Below are positions 37,101 to 42,847 of a DNA stretch of 42,847 bases, one piece after another. The notes below the pieces were generated by a model. The model saw only the letters and a program-made list of their open reading frames with translations, searched no databases and was not told the origin of the DNA. This DNA is from a virus. Location: IMG/VR virus record IMGVR_UViG_3300035698_004247, positions 1-42,847 of that record; one strand, written 5' to 3'. Position 1 is the first letter of the stretch; every line of letters starts with the position of its first letter. A program made the position numbers and the translations under genes.

Positions 37101-39463
37101 GCTTACCCGTAAAAGAGGATGAGACTGCCGCTGAGAGGAGGGCACGAAAGAGGAAGGAAAAGGTTCGTCGGAGGGCACATGATAAGAGGATTAAAGCCAT
37201 TAAGCGTAAGCTTAATGGTGGGACTAGGACCACCTCAGTTAAAGATAAAGAAGGGAAGGTAGTTAAAGGCGTAGATGGGAAGGTGACCAAGAAGACTAGA
37301 AAAGTCAAGGGTCTTCTTAGCCAAAAGAAAGATTTAGATAAGGCATATGCAGCCGCAGAACAGGCTTATCAAGAGAGAACCTCTATTGCTAGTAAGGATG
37401 GGATCTCTGATATTGTGTACCTTTTGAATAAGGTCGGTCGGAGTTTCTTGTCAAAGGCACGTCCAGGGGAAACCTCAGAGGATACCAATGCTACATATAA
37501 CCTTCTAGACATGCTGAGTGACAAGAAAGCCATCATGTCGAATGGGACCTTGCCCGGTAGCTATCGGTACTACTCAGCTTCTCATCCCAATGCTGCACAT
37601 CAGGGTCAGATGGAAATCAGCTTTTCCGTCAAAGATGCACAGGATGATAAGTCTGTGGAGATGGCATTGCCTACCTTAGCAGAAGAGTGGCAAGGTAAAG
37701 AAGTAGTTGGATATGGGGAGGTCACTTCACATCTGGCAGGGTCAAAAAACCCAGAGGCAGAGGTCCTGAAAATTATTCCAACTCGTGGTATCCGTGTGCT
37801 CACGAATAATCCTGAAGCTCCTAGAGGGGAGGTGCTTCCAACTAACGCTATCTACGACCTCATGTTTGCAACCCATGATGTACGCCATAGACGTAAAGGA
37901 ACAAGCACGAAGAGGAAGATTCAGCGCACTGCATGGACTACAGTTCTTAGAGGGGGTCTCAGACGGGAGTTTGGGGTGAAGTCTACTCAGGCTGCCGAGA
38001 GGAACACCATTGTGCAAGTGTTCTCTGGGCTGTATGCAGATGATATCCCTGGCTGGATTTTTGAGGCCCATGAGCAGGCACAGGAAGCTGTGGTGAAGAA
38101 TGAGGATGGGCTCACTATCACAATTCCTGAATTCCCTCAAATCACGATGCCTGAGGAAATTACTCTGCGGGGCACATCAATCCCGGTGGACACTGTAATC
38201 AACGACTATGTGTTTAGTGATAATAAGGGTGCAGAGGAATCCCTATTTCGGGGATCCTCTGGTAAGACCCTGGATGCTTTTTGGAAAATGGCTTCTTTAG
38301 CTCTTGCTGACAGTTTTGGTAAGTCCGTGGTTCTAGCAAGAAGGGAGTGGGAAGCAGAGATGGAGACGGCGGGGATTGACTTGGGATACCGAGAGGATGC
38401 TATCTCTGCTTTTACTACAGCATGGGAGAGTTCTTTTGGGGTCAAGCAGGCCCCCAAAAGCAAGAAGAAAAAAGGGAAAAGGGGCAAGAAGGGATCCTTA
38501 AAGACCACCTTGTCTACTCCTGTGTTCCCCGTTTCCGATGAACAGGGTTATCAGGTCATCGGTTCTTACAGGTATGGGAGAGGGTTGGACATTTCCTCTG
38601 ATGGGGTGTGGAACGCTCTTGCCAAGCAGGACATTCTTTCTATGGTGAACTCTCGTCTTGTCACACAGATCAATGATGTTATGTTGAGGGGTGAAAGTCT
38701 TTATGTGGATAAAACGGAAGAGTTAGCTGATGGAACTAAGAGGACCACGAAAGTGGAACTTGAAGGGAGTGTCGCTGTGAGCTACCTTGAGCGGGCTCTC
38801 AAGGAGGATCTCAAATCCAAAGCAACGGACAAGCAGATCCTGGATCTCAGCGTGATGTTACAGACAGGGGACCCTGACATGCTTCAGATAAACTTGTCAA
38901 ACTACTTGTCTACCAAGGGCAAGGACGGGGTGCAGAAGCTTCCGATTCAGAATGCTGCTTTTTCCTTGGCAGATCTGAACTTGCAGACCGGACAGAACAT
39001 CTGTTCCTGTAAGAGTGCCGAAGCTGACGTTTTGCTGGAAGCTGCTGGTCAACAGGACTTCGTACAGTTCTTCAAGCCAGGTGTGCTTGTCCCACAAGAG
39101 TATGGGGACGGAACACAAGATAGTTCCACACAATGGCTCATTTCCCGTGCTGCTGAAGCGTCTTCAGATTGGAAGCTTGCTCAGGATGCCCTGAGGGGTT
39201 CCGCACCTAGTCGTACACCTACAGGTTTTGTGCAGTCTGCACGAGATCTGCATGAGAAATTCCAAGGTGGTATTGAGAATGATTCCTCAATAGCCAGTGC
39301 TGTGGGGGTGTTGGATGATGCTGTGGGTTCTTTGGAGCAGGCAGGGCGTGATGTCAGGGGTGCTTTTGGGGGCGAGTCCACAACACCTGAGCAGTTCAAT
39401 GCAGAAGTAGCGGCTCTCCGGGCACAGCAAGAGGCCCTAGAGTCGGATGAGGGAGATAGCTGA
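34193..39463 (+). CDS. Giant baseplate hub protein with M15-type peptidase domain
   Basis: 1756 aa. Residues about 170-290 hold a peptidase M15-like domain: H209-F-D-G-K-A-V-D216 fits H-x-x-G-x-A-x-D, and V-H275-M-D277-H278-G supplies the second metal/catalytic group. Such domains cut peptidoglycan peptide stems, giving the tail tip its own lysin. Gp27/gpD-like hub segments flank it (F-H-G-V-V-T-S-V-S-V-S-R near 370; L-R-P-G-Y-P-V-F-I-P near 745). Residues about 920-1060 are a strongly basic coiled coil, rich in Lys/Arg/Glu. The C-terminal ~650 residues are mixed and ended by a coiled acidic tail. Starts one base after the previous stop; the last codons overlap the spike gene. Confidence 0.8.
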   Translation: MGIEHRPYVGSWKMEGRGLVQHTPDALVYLNGDLSLPGCHKCNGRIDIQKYVIEVAVDAGTEPTSATGSFTLSVPYNDNHSFARDARSILRPGLEVQIYERGFFPVKGMYSNLGEPRNLESGFITTSGQSGVAPASSFSTHSSLYPPSSLISGGTPDSEDLANLIIVGDMLTVLQGYLEQQGWKDTTLEMSQNGGYTEKQGSHTANTTHFDGKAVDFQGVYTNAAGRRRRIDPNVIWASIRRLRKEKLLPKGGIGMYLNPGQELSDSPDWSASVHMDHGGSREWVNEGGEGSTRKWEWIRKLDEEITDKLVEPTGKLPSEIPAQESLEATPMEGDESPDRSAAPDLQAPLLDELGLQGQGIEDVLAYPYYPVFHGVVTSVSVSRSGPTQTITVQCASMLHFWQYHRISTNASLFGVRPQNSKLKTSLVGHNFTGMHPYEIIYTLHNDVGGAAAGVSWALAQKTNQDASAISGKSMFSLNIQYWEQRFQNRQTKLRLHGADGRLFSAAQAEWLGQASSEELTSYMNQRFEPVAETSKHFMAQAEFVGMRSPQMARSLLFLQRSRPGGVGKDGPRFEMRMGEMQAFALDIGNMGQVQLFESTYQSKQDIASQVTEITGFEFFQDVDGDFVFKPPMYNLDTSGSRVYRIEDIDIISISFTEKEPEVTYMTGKAGGIKNTSGTGLEGEWGVQGQYIDYRLVAQYGWRPGDFEVAYFNDPKSLFFASVNRMDLMNIGVNSAQLTIPLRPELRPGYPVFIPYLDAFYYCNSFSHSFSVGGDCTTALELTAKRAKFYAPGDPSRSGIEAIDLANTYLPERPLEVLGNDGRPRLSGFPNVVMALDPTQINPLFFIVGEDIDNITNDFTLQSVLNMGVKLGILYTEDPSDPGPRYWTVEDEERDREFYFVGPEGYSASAEGSTKPSGAVDLKKAAKEYSEDRQTFLKESSDKIAQQTRLQNEITQLKAELRDLERETTSLPVKEDETAAERRARKRKEKVRRRAHDKRIKAIKRKLNGGTRTTSVKDKEGKVVKGVDGKVTKKTRKVKGLLSQKKDLDKAYAAAEQAYQERTSIASKDGISDIVYLLNKVGRSFLSKARPGETSEDTNATYNLLDMLSDKKAIMSNGTLPGSYRYYSASHPNAAHQGQMEISFSVKDAQDDKSVEMALPTLAEEWQGKEVVGYGEVTSHLAGSKNPEAEVLKIIPTRGIRVLTNNPEAPRGEVLPTNAIYDLMFATHDVRHRRKGTSTKRKIQRTAWTTVLRGGLRREFGVKSTQAAERNTIVQVFSGLYADDIPGWIFEAHEQAQEAVVKNEDGLTITIPEFPQITMPEEITLRGTSIPVDTVINDYVFSDNKGAEESLFRGSSGKTLDAFWKMASLALADSFGKSVVLARREWEAEMETAGIDLGYREDAISAFTTAWESSFGVKQAPKSKKKKGKRGKKGSLKTTLSTPVFPVSDEQGYQVIGSYRYGRGLDISSDGVWNALAKQDILSMVNSRLVTQINDVMLRGESLYVDKTEELADGTKRTTKVELEGSVAVSYLERALKEDLKSKATDKQILDLSVMLQTGDPDMLQINLSNYLSTKGKDGVQKLPIQNAAFSLADLNLQTGQNICSCKSAEADVLLEAAGQQDFVQFFKPGVLVPQEYGDGTQDSSTQWLISRAAEASSDWKLAQDALRGSAPSRTPTGFVQSARDLHEKFQGGIENDSSIASAVGVLDDAVGSLEQAGRDVRGAFGGESTTPEQFNAEVAALRAQQEALESDEGDS

Positions 39464-41889
39464 TGGTAGATAACTTGACCCGTAGGCGTCCCGTGTCTGT
39501 GTTGGATACTGTGTCCTTGGGACAGATGCAGGGGTCATCCGCTAAGATTCGTAAGGATCTCAAGAGGCAATCCCCTGACTCTAATTATGGGCTTGGGGTC
39601 GCAGAAGTTGTCAACATTGACTATGAGGAGTTCTACGTCACCCTAAGGACGATCACGGGGGCTTCAGAGACTTTCCAAAGAGTCCCGGTTCCTATGACTT
39701 TCCCTGGTGCCGGTGCGAGGCACTTCCTTGGGGCAATGCCTGAAATTGGCGACTTGTGCATGGTGGATTGGGTTGCCGGGTCTTCAGGTAAGACTGACCA
39801 AACCAAGATCCCTGTTATTGTGTCATGGGTCATTCCCGGGGTGTGGCCGGGACGTGATTGGATCACTACTGCCGATTACGAAGTTGATGAGTATGACATG
39901 GACGCTCCGAAGGATCGTCAGATCTCTTCGTCTCTTCGGCGTATTCGGCATAAGCTACACCACATGCAGCCGGGGATGATCGTTGGGTCTTCAGCACAAG
40001 GGTCAGACCTCGTGTTGGATGAAAGTGTTCTCCTGTCTAACAGACGGAATACAGAATTCATCCTTAGGGACCAAGATCAAGCGGCTGTGATTCGGGCACT
40101 ACAGCATTTCCAGGCTCTTGCCGGTGCTCGTGTCTATGCAGGCATGGTACAGAGGGATGCTACCTTCTTGTCCCCTGATATGGTGAGTGATGGTGTTCTG
40201 TGGGATGGCACACCGCAGACCGTGGATGGGGAACCTATTGCTGAGTGGGATCTACTTGAGGACCCTCACCATGCTGAAGGATTCCTGACACCTGCAAGGC
40301 CCATTCAGAGAGCTAGCCTAGATGCTAGTGAAGGATACATGGGGAAGCCTGCCATTCCTTTGGATGCACCCCTTGATCCGTACCAGTTCCTTCAGTTGGG
40401 TGGTTTCATTGATGAAACAGGCTTTGCCGTAGGGGATCAGGCTCGTTCTGATGCCATCTATGGGGGCAAGTCCTTTTATCGGGTGTCTGCACAAAGCCGT
40501 GCAAATGCGGTGCTGGATCCTAATGCACAGACCTTGGCAGAGTATCGGATTGAGGTCTCTCACACTTCCGATGGGCGTTTGCCTGTCACAGAGCAGACGG
40601 ATGGGTTTGATGCCGAAAGGCTCCCCTCTCAGGATCCCAACACCCCAGGTGTGAACCCCAATGCTCCTTTCATGGAGTTCGTCATGGGGTCGGTCATTGG
40701 TAATGATCCCTATTCTCAGGTGGGGAAGTCGATGTATGGCCTTCCCCTTAAGGCAGTTGTCTTTGATGGTGCCTTGGCCAACCCGAGACTTGAGGCAGTA
40801 AACATCCCTGCACAAGGCTCAGGGGCCACCCCTACGCCTCTAGGGGAACACGCAGCGTCCTTGTTCCGTATCTTGCCACCCTTCTCTGAGGGGGGCACAC
40901 AGACCTTCGTTTCCTATAACAAGAAGGGGCAACTGAGGGCGGCTCTCGGGGGTCCTGTGAATGAAAACTCTGCTGAAGTGTACATGCAGGGTGGGTTGAA
41001 GTTGGGGATGGGTGGAGCCTTTGAGTTCCTCCTTCAGGGACACACCCATATTGGGACTCTTTCAAAGTCTAGCCTGCACTTAACGGCAGAGGATGGAGCA
41101 GTCCGTATTTATGGTGCAGGACCCATCAGGGACGCATCAGGAGAAATTGAGCGCACCACAGGAACGGGGCAAGGGGAAGGTGATCTTCCTTCCGTAGATA
41201 TTGAGGCCCTGACCAATATGCGGCTTAAAGCGGCACGGGCGATTTTCATTCAGGGTGACCGTCTAGAGACAAGCACAACGTCAGCTAGAATCCAGGCCCA
41301 CCAGGATCTCAATCTGGATGGGGTCAAGAAGGTTGGGATCACCACAGAGCAGTTCCAGAAGACGGTGAGTGCCAAGGCGGCAGAGTCCTACAGTGGTCCC
41401 AAGCTGTTTATGCCGACCAATGGGCCGCTGCATGAGCGTACTTACACACCACCTTTCCCAGGGCTTGTATGTGAGAAGGTTATCTATGCTTCAGGGGATC
41501 GTGAAGAGGAGTTTTATTTAGGGAATCACAAGACCACGATTTTGGTCGGGAATATGACCTATGAAACTAACGTGGGGACGTGGACAGCAAGGGCGGTCAC
41601 ATCCAAGATGAAGCTTGGACCCACAGGGATCAAGGGCACTGCTACTGCGGGGAGCGTTTCTCTTCAGGCTTCTGCTGGGACCTTGACGATGCAGGCTCTT
41701 GCCAGTGCAAGCCTTGTGTCTACAGGCGGGCAAGCATCTGTGCGAGGGGCAACTAGTGTTTACTTGGGAGCACCCTTGTATGGGCCAGATTCCGGGCCAA
41801 TTCTCTGTTCTGGATCACTAGAACCTTTCACGAATTTGCCTTTCAGTACCTGGGGTTTGGGAGCCAAAGCTCACGTTGTGGGGGCCTGA
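39463..41889 (+). CDS. Baseplate spike protein (gp5/VgrG-like OB fold and beta-helix)
   Basis: 808 aa. Residues about 40-135 look like the OB-fold of gp5/VgrG/gp45 spikes: L-G-V-A-E-V-V-N-I-D, then P-V-P-M-T-F-P-G-A-G, then M-P-E-I-G-D-L-C-M-V-D-W. The middle is long and loop-rich; residues about 495-800 are short Thr/Ala/Gly strands (K-M-K-L-G-P-T-G-I-K-G-T; A-S-A-G-T-L-T-M-Q-A) that fit a triangular beta-helix needle. No lysozyme domain is present; the peptidase in the hub gene next door may replace it. Confidence 0.75.
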   Translation: MVDNLTRRRPVSVLDTVSLGQMQGSSAKIRKDLKRQSPDSNYGLGVAEVVNIDYEEFYVTLRTITGASETFQRVPVPMTFPGAGARHFLGAMPEIGDLCMVDWVAGSSGKTDQTKIPVIVSWVIPGVWPGRDWITTADYEVDEYDMDAPKDRQISSSLRRIRHKLHHMQPGMIVGSSAQGSDLVLDESVLLSNRRNTEFILRDQDQAAVIRALQHFQALAGARVYAGMVQRDATFLSPDMVSDGVLWDGTPQTVDGEPIAEWDLLEDPHHAEGFLTPARPIQRASLDASEGYMGKPAIPLDAPLDPYQFLQLGGFIDETGFAVGDQARSDAIYGGKSFYRVSAQSRANAVLDPNAQTLAEYRIEVSHTSDGRLPVTEQTDGFDAERLPSQDPNTPGVNPNAPFMEFVMGSVIGNDPYSQVGKSMYGLPLKAVVFDGALANPRLEAVNIPAQGSGATPTPLGEHAASLFRILPPFSEGGTQTFVSYNKKGQLRAALGGPVNENSAEVYMQGGLKLGMGGAFEFLLQGHTHIGTLSKSSLHLTAEDGAVRIYGAGPIRDASGEIERTTGTGQGEGDLPSVDIEALTNMRLKAARAIFIQGDRLETSTTSARIQAHQDLNLDGVKKVGITTEQFQKTVSAKAAESYSGPKLFMPTNGPLHERTYTPPFPGLVCEKVIYASGDREEEFYLGNHKTTILVGNMTYETNVGTWTARAVTSKMKLGPTGIKGTATAGSVSLQASAGTLTMQALASASLVSTGGQASVRGATSVYLGAPLYGPDSGPILCSGSLEPFTNLPFSTWGLGAKAHVVGA

Positions 41890-42497
41890 TGGCATTGATT
41901 CCTTCTAGCATTCAGGGGGCTTTACTGTCGGCAAGGGCTTCAGGTGTCTATAGCTTTGCCGGGGTTAACTATGACCGTTTGGCAGCCGGGATTGGGCTTG
42001 GGGTGTCTCAGTGGGGCGTGGGGCAACCTCATAATGTGGCACTGTTGGGAGCCTCTGCGGGTTTGGCGGGTGCCGGGATAGTGGCTCCTGTGACTACAAA
42101 GCTTATTGTTCCGCCAAATGTGGGTGTCATGCAGGCTGCTTTGGCAGGAGCCGGGATGGTTGGTCCCTTGTCACAGAGTTTGGCAGTAGTTATCCCCATA
42201 GGGATCTCACAGGCTATTGCGACATCAGGGCAATACTCGGGTGTGTCTGTGGGAGTTGGTGTTGGTTCGGATGTTTCCAAGGTCACAGTGGCTAACGGAG
42301 CTTCCTTGATTGGTATCTTGAAAGGGACCCTCAGTGCAACGATGGGAGCCGGTCCAGCATTGGATCGGATGGTCATGGGCCTGGGGAATGGAATTGCAGC
42401 ACTAATGCTGTTGGGGACAGGCACCGGAACCGTTACAGGGTCCTCAACGGTTCCTTCTGTACCGGCTGCTGGTGTGACAACTTCGGTGATGGTGTAA
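41889..42497 (+). CDS. Gly/Ala-rich conserved baseplate protein
   Basis: 202 aa; TGATG overlap with the spike gene. Very rich in Gly, Ala, Ser and Val with almost no charged residues in the C-terminal 180; recurring phrases A-G-A-G-I-V/A-G-A-G-M-V and S-G-V-Y-S-F suggest tandem short repeats. I recall similar proteins beside spike genes in jumbo-type phages (M-A-L-I-P-S-S-I-Q at the start). It may cover or plug the spike. Despite hydrophobic stretches, Gly content argues against a plain membrane protein. Confidence 0.65.
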   Translation: MALIPSSIQGALLSARASGVYSFAGVNYDRLAAGIGLGVSQWGVGQPHNVALLGASAGLAGAGIVAPVTTKLIVPPNVGVMQAALAGAGMVGPLSQSLAVVIPIGISQAIATSGQYSGVSVGVGVGSDVSKVTVANGASLIGILKGTLSATMGAGPALDRMVMGLGNGIAALMLLGTGTGTVTGSSTVPSVPAAGVTTSVMV

Positions 42498-42498
42498 A

Positions 42499-42847
42499 AT
42501 GGGTTTCTCTTTTGATGGTTTCGTTTTGCGTCCTCCTCGGATTTCTCCGGCTAACTTCAAAAGCACGGGGGAACCCGATAATGGTGTGATCCGTTTTCCT
42601 TCCATTATTCCTGATGCTTATGCAATCAAGAAGCAATCCCCGGAATTCGTGGATGCTTATGCAGATCAGTACAGGGCAGCTATTCTTGACGGGCCCGGTT
42701 CCGCACCTGTTGAATACTTGGTGTGGGCGCAGAACACAGCACAGCTTGCTACCGTGGATAGTACTGATTGGTGGACAGAGCAAGGCACGGGCACATTTCC
42801 CGTTGGACTTCTCACAGTTCAAGAAAACAACCCTATATCTTTGAACC
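42499..42847 (+). CDS. Baseplate-region protein, 3' end outside window
   Basis: 116 codons visible, open to the window edge; ATG at 42499, one base after the previous stop. It opens M-G-F-S-F-D-G-F-V-L-R-P-P-R and later has D-A-Y-A-D-Q-Y and V-E-Y-L-V-W-A-Q-N. Position right after the spike and the Gly-rich protein suggests another baseplate component such as a wedge. No further claim is possible from the fragment. Confidence 0.65.
   Translation, partial: MGFSFDGFVLRPPRISPANFKSTGEPDNGVIRFPSIIPDAYAIKKQSPEFVDAYADQYRAAILDGPGSAPVEYLVWAQNTAQLATVDSTDWWTEQGTGTFPVGLLTVQENNPISLN

Noticed and set aside
1-42847. CRISPR arrays, tRNA genes, rRNA, insertion sequences, integrase or attachment sites
   Set aside because: Looked for direct repeats with spacers, tRNA T-arm and acceptor patterns, and transposase or recombinase motifs; none seen by eye. 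A tRNA scan would be decisive.

Overview
This window is the structural half of a large contractile-tailed (myovirus-like) bacteriophage genome. The evidence is an ordered head-to-tail, sheath, tail tube, frameshifted tail-assembly chaperone, tape measure and baseplate series on the + strand, with almost every gene translationally coupled to the next (ATGA, TAATG or TGATG overlaps) and preceded by a clear Shine-Dalgarno. Several proteins (zinc-knuckle neck protein, 391-codon tail protein, giant sheath, tube, 202-aa Gly/Ala-rich baseplate protein) belong to families I associate with jumbo-type phages. The host cannot be named from the sequence. A lipobox lipoprotein, a peptidoglycan peptidase in the tail hub and strong SD sites say only that it is bacterial.

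Layout. 1-8759 (+): neck/tail-completion genes, a free-standing Vsr/EDxHD-type homing endonuclease, an actin-like ATPase, and a tightly coupled run of small proteins, five of which share a ~60-residue domain (signature M-D-P-x-x-F) that I do not recognise; then a tail protein and an FmdB-type zinc-ribbon protein. 8927-14224 (+): a 1765-aa tail sheath enlarged by repeated inserted beta domains. 14225-25207: an ~11-kb accessory island that separates the sheath gene from the tube gene, which are normally neighbours. It holds minus-strand blocks (14.3-17.3 kb and 18.7-22.0 kb), a short plus block (17.5-18.6 kb), a DraRnl-type RNA ligase with a NUDIX hydrolase and a lipoprotein, a histone H1-like protein, and a MerR regulator followed by a VIT-VWA protein. 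25208-42847 (+): tail tube, chaperone with a probable -1 frameshift, a 400-aa tail protein, 1125-aa tape measure, two paralogous baseplate proteins, a 1756-aa hub carrying an M15-type peptidase domain, an 808-aa OB-fold/beta-helix spike, and two further baseplate genes, the last cut by the window edge.

Regulation visible in the DNA. Four 31-bp bipartite elements (AGGCTTAGCC, 11 bases, CGGGTTGTAT in minus-strand orientation) sit just upstream of minus-strand genes or blocks and look like a phage promoter class. A sigma70-like promoter with a dyad between its -35 and -10 precedes the MerR gene, which is classic MerR geometry. Long hairpins end converging units at 14230 and 18611. Leader hairpins cover the Shine-Dalgarno of the tail chaperone gene and of one accessory gene.

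Strongest candidates for something undescribed: (1) the actin-like ATPase coupled to the MDP-domain family inside the structural operon; (2) the MerR/VIT-VWA pair with its own operator-promoter; (3) the bipartite minus-strand element and its combination with an SD-sequestering hairpin. All functional statements rest on reading motifs by eye; no database search was possible.
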